DNA of 64,000 nt from Gordonia hydrophobica NBRC 16057 (GCF_001592365.1 NZ_BCWU01000012.1:62001-126000); one strand, 5' to 3'. Shown: positions 33,324-42,316, counted from the stretch's first letter. Notes: generated by a model not told the origin, from the sequence alone. Translations and numbers: made by a program.

Positions 33324-33381
33324 GGCGATCTCGATACGCCACTTGCTCGCTGCGCTCGCAGGTGGCTACTCGATCAGCGTG
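33324..33381 (-). repeat. Right arm of a 58-bp inverted repeat
   Basis: Reverse complement of 32966–33023 with two mismatches. It leads outward into further inverted copies of the short repeat. Confidence 0.8.
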
Positions 33382-33502
33382 GGGGCGTGTGCTCGTCGAC
33401 GCTCGCAGGTGGCTACTCGATCAGCGTGGGGAGGTGCGTGCGTGGGTGGCACTCGATCAGCGTGGTCGCTGCGCTCGCAGGTGGCACTCGATCAGCGTGG
33501 GG
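33369..33502 (-). repeat. Degenerate repeats, reverse orientation
   Basis: CTCGATCAGCGTGG occurs at 33369, 33416, 33452 and 33487, each with part of the GCTCGCAGGTGGC half before it. These are the same units as at 32792–33000 but inverted. Confidence 0.75.
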
Positions 33503-33512
33503 CGTCGCCCCG

Positions 33513-33917
33513 CTACGACCCCGCCAGGTATGTCACGGAGATCGGAACGCCGTGACTGCGCAGGTCGTCGGAGATCTCGGCGAAGAAGCCCGCGGCGGGC
33601 ACTGCCGCATCGCCGAAGTCCAGGTCGACGCCCGCGGCGATGTCGAGCGCGACGATGTCGGCGACGAAACTCGCGATAGACCGCGGACGGCCCAGCACCG
33701 CGATCCCCGAGAGTCCTTCTGCTGCACGCGGTTCGTCGATCACGCGCACGTGGAGCACCGACGCGCTCGGTCCGCCGCCGCGTCCCGCCAAGGCGGCCTG
33801 CAGCGAAACATAGCGTCGCTCCACCAGCGACGGCGGCGTCGTCCGTCGATCGACGACGAGCCTCACCCGGCAGGCGGATTCGCTCGGGGCCGCGGTCTCG
33901 GCCAGTACTGCGGTCAT
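33513..33917 (-). CDS. Hypothetical protein in the flavin reductase operon
   Basis: 134 residues from ATG 33917, with GAGGAGTACGAC upstream; a longer frame to 34052 overlaps the flavin reductase and is rejected. The protein has VRLVVDRRTTPPSLVERRYV, a middle region SVLHVRVIDEPRAAEGL and a final GVPISVTYLAGS. No family is recognised and no membrane segment, signal or Cys cluster is seen beyond one Cys. It is the third gene after a SnoaL-like gene and a flavin reductase, 28 bases from the latter, so it likely shares their pathway. Confidence 0.72.
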   Translation of the reverse strand: MTAVLAETAAPSESACRVRLVVDRRTTPPSLVERRYVSLQAALAGRGGGPSASVLHVRVIDEPRAAEGLSGIAVLGRPRSIASFVADIVALDIAAGVDLDFGDAAVPAAGFFAEISDDLRSHGVPISVTYLAGS

Positions 33918-33945
33918 GTCGTACTCCTCAAACTCGGTGGATCGG

Positions 33946-34482
33946 TCACAGTCCGCGCAGCACCGGGAACGTGCTGCGATGGAAGACGAGGGGCGCGGTG
34001 TCCTGCGCGTGCCCGACCGCATGCACGCGCAGGATGACGACCGTGTGGTCACCGGCCTCGACCTCGGATTCGATGGTGCAGTCCAGCCAACTCATCGCGT
34101 CGCCGATGAACAGCGCGCCGCCGTCGGCGGCATGCGTGCGGACGCCGTCGAAACGGTCGCCCGCACCGGCCAGCCGTCGGCACAGGTCGCTCTGGTCCTC
34201 ACCGAGCACCGACAGTCCCAGATGCGGCGATCGGCGCAGGGCGGGCCAGGTGGTCGACTCCTTGCGGACCGAGAACAGCACCATCGGCGGGTCGTACGAG
34301 ACGCCGACGCTCACCGAGGTCGCGACCAACCCGTGGGCGCCGTCCTCGTCGACGGAGCACAGGGCCACGACGGCCGCGGGGAAGCCGTTGAACACCGCTC
34401 GGATCTGCTCCGATCCGGCGCCGGCCGGCATCAGCGCGTCGACGTCGGCGCCGAATCTGCGTTCCATCACGTCAGCAGTCAT
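33946..34482 (-). CDS. Second flavin reductase (HpaC/DIM6-like)
   Basis: 178 residues. VFNGFPAAVVALCSVD, GLVATSVSVGVSYDPPMVLF and LSVLGEDQSDLCRRLAG follow the flavin reductase fold; LVFHRSTFPVLRGL is the same C-terminal motif as in the enzyme at 25917. It would reduce free FMN or FAD for a monooxygenase; the closest candidates are the HpaB-family protein at 28620 and the HsaA-like protein at 38775. It begins nine bases after the SnoaL-like stop, with GAGG as ribosome site. Confidence 0.88.
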   Translation of the reverse strand: MTADVMERRFGADVDALMPAGAGSEQIRAVFNGFPAAVVALCSVDEDGAHGLVATSVSVGVSYDPPMVLFSVRKESTTWPALRRSPHLGLSVLGEDQSDLCRRLAGAGDRFDGVRTHAADGGALFIGDAMSWLDCTIESEVEAGDHTVVILRVHAVGHAQDTAPLVFHRSTFPVLRGL

Positions 34483-34491
34483 GACGCCGCC

Positions 34492-34887
34492 TCAGGCCGC
34501 GATGCCGACGGTGGCCCAGAACTTCTCGAACGAGGACGGCACCAGGTCGCCGCCCCGCGTCACCACGCCGTCGACGAAGCGGTGCGTCATCACCATCGTG
34601 ATGTCGAGTTCCTCGCTGCCCAGGCGGCGGTAGGCCCGCACCTTGGCGACGACGAGCTCGTCGTCGATCACCTCGCAGTCGACCACTTCGTTGCGCGACT
34701 CGTCGAGCTTGGCCAGCACGCCGAAGGCCTCGAGGAACTCCCCCTTGCTGTAGAGCCGGAGCGAGCCGTCCAAGGTGAAGCCCGCCCAGGTCATGTCGTC
34801 GGAGTAGAGCGCGACCAGCGGGCCGGGGTCACCGGCGTCGGCGGCGGCGAAGGCCGCCTTGAGTGCGTCGGCGTTGTGCTGAGACAT
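34492..34887 (-). CDS. SnoaL-like / NTF2-fold protein
   Basis: 131 residues from the second of two close ATGs (34887), better spaced to AAGGGA; the long frame to 35118 is non-coding upstream. ADALKAAFAAADAGDPGPLV and ALYSDDMTWAGF open the cone-shaped NTF2 fold typical of SnoaL-like cyclases, isomerases and ring hydrolases; RRLGSEELDITMVMTHRF forms the later strands. It may act on, or shelter, the hydrophobic intermediate of a nearby monooxygenase. First gene of a three-gene operon, divergent from the large LuxR regulator with a 281-base shared promoter region. Confidence 0.82.
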   Translation of the reverse strand: MSQHNADALKAAFAAADAGDPGPLVALYSDDMTWAGFTLDGSLRLYSKGEFLEAFGVLAKLDESRNEVVDCEVIDDELVVAKVRAYRRLGSEELDITMVMTHRFVDGVVTRGGDLVPSSFEKFWATVGIAA

Positions 34888-35168
34888 GTGCATTCCCTTC
34901 GATGAAGTGCGGCGCGAAGCCCGTACCTCAACTGTGTTCGATCTCACGCCGACCGAGAACCGTCCAACCACGTGGTCGCCCACGGCACCGGTCGCCACCA
35001 CCTCTGCCGGACCGTTCACGCTGGTCACAGGTCTCATACCCAGGAAAGCCGCCCGCTTTCCGGGGCACCTTCCACACCGGAATGACACATCTTGACCACC
35101 CGGGTTGATGGACACCACACCGGTTGTCGATAGTGATTCACATCATTGTCGACCGCTGGGAGCCGCGA

Positions 35169-37805
35169 ATGAACGCCGACGAGTGGGCCGAGATCCATCG
35201 TTGTCGAGCACAAGGCGAGTCCATCTCCGGAATCGCAGGCCGCCTCCGGATGTCTCGGAACACGGTCAAGCGAGCACTCGCAACCACCGAGCCGCCCAAC
35301 GATCATCGCCGCCTGAAGGGCTCGGCGACCGACGCCGTCGAAGACCAGATCCGCGAGTTGCTGATCGAGCAGCCGTCGATCTCGATCGCCGAGATCGGCC
35401 GGATCATCGGGTGGGACCGATCCCGCACCCTGCTGTCACGCCGCGTGAACGCACTGCGCGTCGACGACACCGCGGCAGGCGGGACTCCCACCGCCGGCCG
35501 AGCCACCATTCCCCGCCCGGCGACGAGTTTCGTCGGTCGGCTCGACGAGATCCGCGACCTGCGGCGGCTGCTCGGCGAGCATCGACTGGTGTCGATCGTC
35601 GGCTCGGGCGGCATGGGCAAGACCCGGCTGGCGGTCGAAGCGGCCGAGGAGTTCCGTCGCGCCTTCCCCGAAGGGGTGCGCTTCGTCGAGTTCTCCGGAC
35701 TCCGCAGCGAGAGCCTGCTGGCCCAGACCGTCTGCGACGCACTGGGATTGGATGTCAGCGAAACCCAGGGCACATCGCTCGATGACTTGATCGTCGACCA
35801 CCTGCACTCCCGCCGGATGCTGCTGGTTCTCGACAACTGCGAGCATCTCGTCGAAGAGATCGCGACGCTGGTCGACCGCCTGGTCGAGGAGACCGCCAAT
35901 CTGCGCATCCTGATCACCTCGCGCGAGTACCTGGCCGTGCCCGGCGAGTACGTCTTCCATCTGTCTCCCCTGCCGACCGGCGAGCACGACTCGGTGGGCG
36001 CCGCCGTCGAACTGTTCACCCAGCGCGCCACCGCGACCGTCGACGGATTCGAGCTCACGGATGCGAATCTGGCCTTTGTCCAACGGATCTGCCGACGGCT
36101 CGACGGCCTGCCCCTGGCCATCGAACTGGCCTGCACGCGGCTGAGTGTGCTGTCGGTGCGCGACCTCGCCGATCTCCTCGACCGGCACCTGTCGATGCTG
36201 ACCGTCGGCTCGCGTCGTCGGACGTCGCGCCACCGCAGCCTGGAGGCGACGATCGACTGGAGTTTCGATCTGTGCTCCGCCGACGAACGCCTGCTCTGGT
36301 CGCGCGTGTCGGTCTTCGTCGGCGGCTTCGATCTCGCGACCGCCGTCGAGGTCTGCGGCGACGACTCGTTGGACGACGCCGCGATCATGGAGGCGCTCTC
36401 CGGACTGGTCGCGAAATCGGTGATCTCCCGGTTCGAGCACGGCGGCAGCGGCGCACACGTGCGATTCCGGATGCTCGAATCGATCAGGGCGTACGGGTGG
36501 GGCAAAGCCGAGAAGGCCGAGCGCGATGCGATGACCGCGCGGCTGCTGGATTGGAGCGCGAGGGCGATCGTCGAGTCCGCCGACAGCTGGTACGGCCCGG
36601 AGCAGCTCGCCACGATCACGGTGGTCCAAGACAATCGTGGGAATGTGCGGGCGGCGCTCGAATCGGCGATGTCGGCTCCCGACGACGTCGCCCTCACGAC
36701 CACGGCCACCGCGGCCTTGAGCCGCGCCACGTTCCTGTGGGCGTGCGGTGTCTCCGCGCGTGAGCATCGGATGTGGCTCACCAAGGCCCTCGACCTGCCG
36801 CACGCGCCGGCCGCACACAAGGCCCGGATGTTCGGCGTGCTCGCGCTGCTGCAGACCCTGCAGGGCGATCGCGAGTCGGCGGACTTCGCGCTGCAACGCG
36901 CCCGCGAGCTCGCCGCCCGCGAACACGATGCGGAGACTGCGGCGTTTGCGACGCACACCGCCGGGCTGCGCGACTTCTTCGCGGGCGATTTCGACGCCGC
37001 ACGCATCAACCTCGACGCCGCCGAGTCCGCCTATCGGTCGATCGGCGCGCCGGCGGCCCTGCACGCGACCCTCGCCGTTCATCGCGGCATGCTGCTGTCC
37101 GCGACGCTCGAGGTGGATGCGGCGGAGGCGACCTTCGCCGCGGTGTACGACGACACCGAGGCCGTCGGCGAGCTGTGGTTCCACTCGTATGCGACGTACG
37201 GTCTCGGGCTGGTCGCGCTGCTCCGCGGCGATCCGTCGTCCGCGGCGACGATGGCCGACCAAGCGCTGCGCGGGCACCGAGCCTTCGGCGACACCATCGG
37301 CATGACGCTGATGTCGGACCTGCTGGGCTGGGCTCTCGCCGAAGACGGTTCCAGTGAACGCGCCGCGGTGATCCTCGGCGCCGCGACCGCGATGTGGGCG
37401 TCCGTCGGTCGTCAGCTGTACGGCTCGGATCACTGGAACAGCTTGCGCGCCAGCGCGATCGAGACCGCCCGCAGAGATCTCGGCGACACTGCCTTCGAAC
37501 GCGCCTGGGACCGCGGCCGCGCGATGTCGCAGACCGAACTGCTCGCGTGCCTCTTCGACGCCGAACCCGACGACGAGCCGTGTCCGCCGAAGGTCACGCA
37601 GCGCCGCCTCGGCACCGTCGACGATCTCTCCGAGCGAGAACGAGAGGTGGCCGAGATGGTGGCGGAGGGGCTCACCAACAAGCAGATCGCCGAGCGTCTG
37701 GTGTTGTCGCACCGCACCGTCGAAGGGCACGTCGAGCACATTCTGAGCAAGCTCCACATCGGTCGACGCAGCATGGTCGCCGCGGTGCTCGACACCGTGG
37801 ACTGA
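35169..37805 (+). CDS. Large NB-ARC/LuxR regulator with N-terminal IS21-type HTH
   Basis: 878 residues from ATG 35169 (GGGAG upstream); TTG 35124 and GTG 35133 are alternatives. Order: a helix-turn-helix like that of IS21 transposases (CRAQGESISGIAGRLRMSRN, then TVKRAL, ~10–35), a winged region, a P-loop STAND ATPase (VGSGGMGKTRLA ~150; LLVLDNCEHL ~225; ITSREYL; LPLAIELACTRL), a helical TPR-like part (~480–790) and a C-terminal LuxR domain (LSEREREVAEMVAEGLTNKQ). ATP-driven, ligand-sensing activators of this type often control catabolic genes. Flanking monooxygenase operons are the likely targets. Confidence 0.88.
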   Translation: MNADEWAEIHRCRAQGESISGIAGRLRMSRNTVKRALATTEPPNDHRRLKGSATDAVEDQIRELLIEQPSISIAEIGRIIGWDRSRTLLSRRVNALRVDDTAAGGTPTAGRATIPRPATSFVGRLDEIRDLRRLLGEHRLVSIVGSGGMGKTRLAVEAAEEFRRAFPEGVRFVEFSGLRSESLLAQTVCDALGLDVSETQGTSLDDLIVDHLHSRRMLLVLDNCEHLVEEIATLVDRLVEETANLRILITSREYLAVPGEYVFHLSPLPTGEHDSVGAAVELFTQRATATVDGFELTDANLAFVQRICRRLDGLPLAIELACTRLSVLSVRDLADLLDRHLSMLTVGSRRRTSRHRSLEATIDWSFDLCSADERLLWSRVSVFVGGFDLATAVEVCGDDSLDDAAIMEALSGLVAKSVISRFEHGGSGAHVRFRMLESIRAYGWGKAEKAERDAMTARLLDWSARAIVESADSWYGPEQLATITVVQDNRGNVRAALESAMSAPDDVALTTTATAALSRATFLWACGVSAREHRMWLTKALDLPHAPAAHKARMFGVLALLQTLQGDRESADFALQRARELAAREHDAETAAFATHTAGLRDFFAGDFDAARINLDAAESAYRSIGAPAALHATLAVHRGMLLSATLEVDAAEATFAAVYDDTEAVGELWFHSYATYGLGLVALLRGDPSSAATMADQALRGHRAFGDTIGMTLMSDLLGWALAEDGSSERAAVILGAATAMWASVGRQLYGSDHWNSLRASAIETARRDLGDTAFERAWDRGRAMSQTELLACLFDAEPDDEPCPPKVTQRRLGTVDDLSEREREVAEMVAEGLTNKQIAERLVLSHRTVEGHVEHILSKLHIGRRSMVAAVLDTVD

Positions 37806-37825
37806 TCGCCTCGAGGAGACGACGA

Positions 37826-37866
37826 GGGCCGCCCCGACCTGTGTCGAGCACAGTTCGGGGCGGCCC
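37826..37866. terminator. Bidirectional hairpin terminator
   Basis: A 12-bp perfect GC stem (37826–37837 with 37855–37866), topped by CTGTG/CACAG (37839–37843 with 37849–37853) and a five-base loop, in the 78-base gap between convergent genes. Confidence 0.75.
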
Positions 37867-37883
37867 GGATCGGGGTGGCGGAC

Positions 37884-38720
37884 TCACACCTTCGACATCG
37901 CTCCGGCATCCACCGGCAGCGCGATTCCGGTGACGTACCGGGATGCGTCCGAAGCCAACCAGAGCACCGCGTTCGAGATGTCGCTCGGCTCCAGCCACGG
38001 CGTCGGAAGCACGTTCATGCCGCTCTGGCAGGCCTCCCGGAAGTCGTCGTGCGTCGGACTCTCCAGGTCGGGCCGGAACAGCCGATACATCGCCTCGTGA
38101 TCGATCATGTCGGTCAGCACCGACGTCGGATGGATCGAGTTGCAGCGGATCCGATGGGCGCCCAACTCGTTCGACGCGGTCCGCGCCAGCCCGGTGACAC
38201 CGTGCTTGGCTGCGACGTAGTGCGCGAAGTTCGGGAAGCCCTGCAAGCCGCCGGTGGAGCTGATCAAGATGATCGACCCGCCCTCCCCCTGGTCGATCAA
38301 GTGGGGGACGGTGGCGCGCATCGTCTTCCACACACCGCTGAGATTGATGTCGATCATCTCGTCCCACTGGTGTTCGGTCAGCTCGTGCAGGGGCGCCGAG
38401 GAGAAGATCCCCGCGTTGGCGACGACGATGTCGAGCCGACCGAGTTCGGCGATGCCCGCGGCGACGGCCTTCTCCATCGCGCCGAGGTCGCGGACGTCGG
38501 CCACCGCTGTCACCGCGCGCTGCCCCGCCTTCTCCACGTACCGCGCGGTCTCGTCCAGCTCTTCGACGGTGCTGCCGCGGTACTCCGTGGTGTCGACCTT
38601 CGCGCAGAGGTCGATCGCGATGATGTCGGCGCCCTCTTCAGCGAGCCGAATCGCATGCGAGCGTCCCTGACCGCGCGCCGCGCCGGTCACCAGTGCCACC
38701 TTGTTGTCCAGTTGTCCCAT
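37884..38720 (-). CDS. SDR, mycofactocin-coupled type
   Basis: 278 residues from ATG 38720, well spaced to GAAGAAGGA; GTG 38726 is an alternative. VALVTGAARGQGRSHAIRLA, EEGADIIAIDLC and the insertion around TTEYRGSTVEELDETARYVE are the hallmark of SDRs with non-exchangeable NAD that hand electrons to mycofactocin. Catalytic Ser (ISSTGG), YVAAK and NAG are present. It should oxidise a secondary alcohol. It forms a minus-strand unit with the upstream HsaA-like monooxygenase (54-base gap). Substrate unknown. Confidence 0.9.
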   Translation of the reverse strand: MGQLDNKVALVTGAARGQGRSHAIRLAEEGADIIAIDLCAKVDTTEYRGSTVEELDETARYVEKAGQRAVTAVADVRDLGAMEKAVAAGIAELGRLDIVVANAGIFSSAPLHELTEHQWDEMIDINLSGVWKTMRATVPHLIDQGEGGSIILISSTGGLQGFPNFAHYVAAKHGVTGLARTASNELGAHRIRCNSIHPTSVLTDMIDHEAMYRLFRPDLESPTHDDFREACQSGMNVLPTPWLEPSDISNAVLWLASDASRYVTGIALPVDAGAMSKV

Positions 38721-38774
38721 CGTCACGTCCTTCTTCTCGTCGTTCGTGTGGTTCGTCGTGGGTCGGCGCGGGCG

Positions 38775-39962
38775 TCAGCGCGCGCGTCGGTAGGCGGGCA
38801 GGATGTCGGCGGCCGCTTCCGCGATCGTCATCCGGTCGATCAACGCGTGCTGGGTGGCGACGGCCGCGTCGCGCACGCACCGGCCGAGCGCGCTGGGGTT
38901 CCGGACCGTCGCGCTGCCGGCCCAGCGGTGCGCGAACATCACCACGTCGCCTGCCACCTCCTGCGCCCAGGTCGCTGTCTGCCGCATCCGGGCGCGCTGC
39001 TCGGCGGTGATGGTCTCGCCGCGTGCCGCCGTCGCCTCGGCGTCGCCGTACACCTCGTAGACGTATGCCTGTGCGGCGCGGAAAAGCGCCTCGCGTCGGC
39101 CGAACTCCAGACGGAAGACATCGGAGTCGCCGACCACGCCGTCGTATCCCGGCCGGACCTTGGTCTCCAGAATCCCGGCGATCTCCTGCAGCGCGCGCTC
39201 GGCGAGTCCCAGCGCGACGGGTGCGTGCCCGCCGACGCCGATGCCCAACAGTCCCAGTTCGTAGACCGGTTCCGGCTGGGTGGGGGTGGTGGAGAACGTC
39301 TTCATGGTGAACCGGTCGGCGGCGAAGCAGTCCGCCACCTGGTAGTCGTACGATCCGGTCCCGACCATGCCCATCACGTCCCAGTTGCCCAGGAACTCGA
39401 CCTGGTCGCGCGGGACGAAGGCGATCCGGCAGTCCGGTTGCCCGTCGTCGTCGATGACGGGCTCACCGTTCTCGTCGTGGACGACGAAGCCCACACCGAT
39501 CCACGAGGCGTGGGCGGAGCCGCTCGCGAACTGGAACCGGCCGTCGATGCGGAAGCCGCCGTCCACACGGACGCCACGCCCGGTCGGAACGATCATGCCC
39601 GCGGTGATGCCCTTCAGTTCGCCGCCGAAGATCTCTTCGGCGCCGACCGGATCCATGAAGCCGACCGCGACTCCGGTGCTGCACGCATTGGCCATGAACG
39701 CCCACCCGGTGGACCCGTCGGCGCGGGAGATCTCCTGAATGATCTTGAACGTGGTGACGATGTCGAGTCCGGCGCCGCCGTACTGTTTCGGGACCAGTGC
39801 CCAGAACAGACCGGCCTCCGAGAGCGCCTCGAACACCGGCGTCGTGATGGTCGCCGCCTCCTCGATCGCATTCGCCTCGGCCTCGATGACCGTCGCGGCG
39901 GTCCGAGCGCGGTCGAGGTAGGTGTCGGCGTCGACTGCCGCCGGATTGTCGAGAATGGTCAT
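38775..39962 (-). CDS. HsaA-like flavin-dependent monooxygenase (acyl-CoA dehydrogenase fold)
   Basis: 395 residues from ATG 39962, GAAAGGGGC upstream; the frame reaching 40145 is not coding. TPVFEALSEAGLFWALVPKQ, YGGAGLDIVTTF and SRADGSTGWAFMANA are characteristic of oxygenase components such as HsaA (steroid ring hydroxylase) and related N- or C-hydroxylases rather than true acyl-CoA dehydrogenases. FASGSAHASWIGVGF marks the flavin site. It needs FMNH2/FADH2 from a reductase, the nearest at 33946. With the SDR it probably hydroxylates and oxidises a cyclic substrate. Confidence 0.85.
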   Translation of the reverse strand: MTILDNPAAVDADTYLDRARTAATVIEAEANAIEEAATITTPVFEALSEAGLFWALVPKQYGGAGLDIVTTFKIIQEISRADGSTGWAFMANACSTGVAVGFMDPVGAEEIFGGELKGITAGMIVPTGRGVRVDGGFRIDGRFQFASGSAHASWIGVGFVVHDENGEPVIDDDGQPDCRIAFVPRDQVEFLGNWDVMGMVGTGSYDYQVADCFAADRFTMKTFSTTPTQPEPVYELGLLGIGVGGHAPVALGLAERALQEIAGILETKVRPGYDGVVGDSDVFRLEFGRREALFRAAQAYVYEVYGDAEATAARGETITAEQRARMRQTATWAQEVAGDVVMFAHRWAGSATVRNPSALGRCVRDAAVATQHALIDRMTIAEAAADILPAYRRAR

Positions 39963-40044
39963 GGTGCTGCCCCTTTCAAGGCCGAACTCACTGTGGGTGA
40001 CACAGACCACACTGTCGGGTTTCGATTCGATCGTCAGCGGGGTG

Positions 40045-40067
40045 ACTACGTGATCCACTACGTGATC
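40045..40067. promoter_or_regulatory. Tandem ACTACGTGATC direct repeat
   Basis: ACTACGTGATC occurs at 40045–40055 and 40057–40067, a 12-base period, about 85 bases upstream of the HsaA-like start. It may be an activator site, for example for the LuxR-type regulator at 35169. Confidence 0.5.
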
Positions 40068-40165
40068 ACTCGACGGGTGGGGTTCACGGTGCGCGCGCGC
40101 CGTCGCCGGGCGGCCCCGCTTACCATGGGACTCGGCAGTCGGCATCGATCTTGGAGGGACGAGCA

Positions 40166-40459
40166 GTGGTCGGACGGGCAGAGCGCAACAAGGACTTGAT
40201 CCAGGACGTCGTGGAGAACACCGCGCACCGGGTCGGGAACATCGCCTCGATCATCACCGCTGCGGTGGCCGACGTCGCCCGCGAGATCGGCGACCTGGTC
40301 ACGGACGGTTTCGAGATGCGCGAGGCCGCGAAAGCCGCCCGCCGCGACTCGGCGCCCACGCCGCACCCCAAGTCGCAGCCGGTGGAGCAGGATTCGCTCA
40401 ACGGCTACGACAGCGACGACGCCGACGAGACCGATGACGCTGACTCCGAGGACGACTGA
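40166..40459 (+). CDS. Small hypothetical protein with acidic tail
   Basis: 97 residues from GTG 40166 behind TTGGAGGGACGAGCA. The first ~60 residues are helical and amphipathic ([20 protein letters not shown], then [20 protein letters not shown]) with no obvious transmembrane helix; the last 25 are Asp/Glu-rich. I recall similar small proteins in Mycobacteriales but no assigned function. It overlaps the recQ frame by 26 bases, so translation may be coupled. Confidence 0.72.
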   Translation: MVGRAERNKDLIQDVVENTAHRVGNIASIITAAVADVAREIGDLVTDGFEMREAAKAARRDSAPTPHPKSQPVEQDSLNGYDSDDADETDDADSEDD

Positions 40460-42299
40460 TCGCGGCGTGTCAGACCAGTACGAGGTCCTCCGCAACGTCT
40501 TCGGCTACGACGACTTCCGCGGCGACCAGGACCAGATCGTCTCCCATGTCATCGGCGGTGGCGACGCCGTCGTCCTGATGCCGACCGGCGGCGGAAAGAG
40601 CCTCTGCTACCAGGTGCCTGCGCTGGTGCGCGAGGGCTGCGCCGTGGTGGTGTCGCCACTGATCGCGCTGATGGCCGACCAGGTCGGGGCGTTGCAGCAG
40701 CTCGGCGTTCGCGCCGCATACCTGAACTCGACGCAGTTCCCGGAGGATCGCGCCGAGGTGGAGCGCGCGTACCTCGCCGGCGAACTGGACCTCATCTACA
40801 TCGCCCCGGAACGACTCAGCCAGCGCGGCACCCGCGAGTTCCTCGCGCGCGGCAGACTCGCGCTGATCGCGATCGACGAGGCGCACTGTGTGTCCCAGTG
40901 GGGCCACGACTTCCGACCCGATTACCTCGCACTCGGCGAGCTCGCCGAGATCTGGCCCGACGTCCCGCGGATCGCGCTCACCGCGACGGCCACGCGTCGG
41001 ACCCACGAGGAGCTGACGTCGCGGCTGCACCTGGAGAACGCCCGCCACTTCGTCTCCAGCTTCGACCGCCCCAACATCACCTACCGCATCGAACCCAAGG
41101 CCAGCGCCAACAAGCAGCTGCTGGACTTCATCCGCACCGAGGGCGTCGTCGACGGCGAGCCCGCGACTGGCATCGTCTACGCGCTGAGCCGCAAGAGCGT
41201 CGAGAAGATCGCCGAGTTCCTGGCAGCGAACGGTGTCAACGCGGTCCCGTACCACGCAGGGCTGGATCGACGCGTCCGCGAGGACACGCTGCACCGCTTT
41301 CTCCGTGAGGACGGGATCGTGGTGGTCGCGACCATCGCGTTCGGCATGGGCATCGACAAACCCGACGTCCGGTTCGTCGCGCACATCGATCTCCCGAAGA
41401 GCATCGAGGGCTACTACCAGGAGACCGGTCGTGCCGGCCGCGACGGGCTGCCGTCGGTGGCGTGGATGGCGTACGGGCTGGCCGACGTGATGAATCAGCG
41501 ACGACTGATCGACCAGTCCGACGGCGACGCCGCTCACCGCCGCGTCCAATCCCAACTGCTCGACGCGATGCTCGCCCTGTGTGAGACGCCGACCTGCCGC
41601 AGGCAGCAGCTGCTCGGCTACTTCGACCAGCAGATCGAGCCGTGCGGCAACTGCGACACGTGTCTGGCGCCGCCCGCCACCTGGGACGGCACCGTGCCCG
41701 CGCAGAAACTGCTGTCGACCGTCTTCCGTCTGGACCGCGAGTTCAACCGGTCGGCCTACGGCGCCGGACATCTCATCGACATCCTGCTCGGCGCCGACAA
41801 CGCCCGCATCCAGCAGCAGGGACATACTCGACTGAGCACCTACGGGATCGGCACCGAACTCGACGGCAGCGGCTGGCGCAGCGTGGTACGACAGCTGGTG
41901 GCGCTCGGGATCATCGTCCCGCACGGCGACTACGGCGTCCTCCGACTGACAGAGAAGGCCGCCCCGGTTCTCCGCGGCGAGCAGACTGTGATGCTGCGCG
42001 AAGACGTCAAGGCCACCCCTCGCGTCCGCAAAGCGTCGCGGCCGGTGTCGGCCGCACCGGATCTGTCCGACGAGGATCGGAACCTGTTCGAGGTGCTGCG
42101 CCGGTGGCGCGCCGGGGTCGCGAAAGAGGCGGGCGCCCCCGCGTTCACGGTGTTCAGCAACAAGACGCTCGAGGAGATCGCCGCCGTCAAACCGTCGAGC
42201 CGCGACGAGCTTCTCGGCGTCTCCGGCATCGGTCAGGCCAAACTCGACAACTACGGCGACCAGGTTCTGGAGATCCTCGCCGAGTTCGAGTCGGCTTAG
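40434..42299 (+). CDS. recQ: RecQ family ATP-dependent DNA helicase
   Basis: 621 residues from ATG 40434; GTG 40467 would drop 11 residues that are not conserved. Helicase motifs: FRGDQDQIV (Q/motif 0), [12 protein letters not shown] (Walker A), [18 protein letters not shown] (DEAH and the RecQ aromatic loop), ALTATA, and [10 protein letters not shown] (motif VI). The RQC zinc site is seen as CETPTC...CGNCDTC, followed by the winged helix and a C-terminal HRDC domain (~530–610). It unwinds DNA 3' to 5' during recombination repair. Full length and intact. Confidence 0.95.
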   Translation: MTLTPRTTDRGVSDQYEVLRNVFGYDDFRGDQDQIVSHVIGGGDAVVLMPTGGGKSLCYQVPALVREGCAVVVSPLIALMADQVGALQQLGVRAAYLNSTQFPEDRAEVERAYLAGELDLIYIAPERLSQRGTREFLARGRLALIAIDEAHCVSQWGHDFRPDYLALGELAEIWPDVPRIALTATATRRTHEELTSRLHLENARHFVSSFDRPNITYRIEPKASANKQLLDFIRTEGVVDGEPATGIVYALSRKSVEKIAEFLAANGVNAVPYHAGLDRRVREDTLHRFLREDGIVVVATIAFGMGIDKPDVRFVAHIDLPKSIEGYYQETGRAGRDGLPSVAWMAYGLADVMNQRRLIDQSDGDAAHRRVQSQLLDAMLALCETPTCRRQQLLGYFDQQIEPCGNCDTCLAPPATWDGTVPAQKLLSTVFRLDREFNRSAYGAGHLIDILLGADNARIQQQGHTRLSTYGIGTELDGSGWRSVVRQLVALGIIVPHGDYGVLRLTEKAAPVLRGEQTVMLREDVKATPRVRKASRPVSAAPDLSDEDRNLFEVLRRWRAGVAKEAGAPAFTVFSNKTLEEIAAVKPSSRDELLGVSGIGQAKLDNYGDQVLEILAEFESA

Positions 42300-42316
42300 C
42301 GACGACTATCGCTACA

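Larger units (their letters stand above)
32770..33512. other. Gene-free, repeat-dense interval
   Basis: 743 bases between the acyl-CoA ligase and the convergent small gene at 33513. I see no credible coding frame. The interval holds mirrored short repeats, a 58-base inverted repeat and two internal hairpins, annotated separately. Confidence 0.7.

Noticed and set aside
32792..33502. CRISPR array
   Set aside because: Repeat units differ in length and orientation, spacers are not uniform, and no cas gene is present.
33513..34052. 179-residue version of the small hypothetical gene
   Set aside because: The extension overlaps the flavin reductase coding region, while ATG 33917 has a good ribosome site.
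35436..37757. A 773-codon minus-strand frame
   Set aside because: Antisense to the NB-ARC/LuxR regulator, whose Walker and HTH motifs are unmistakable.
37875..40199. A 774-codon plus-strand frame
   Set aside because: Antisense to the SDR and HsaA-like genes.
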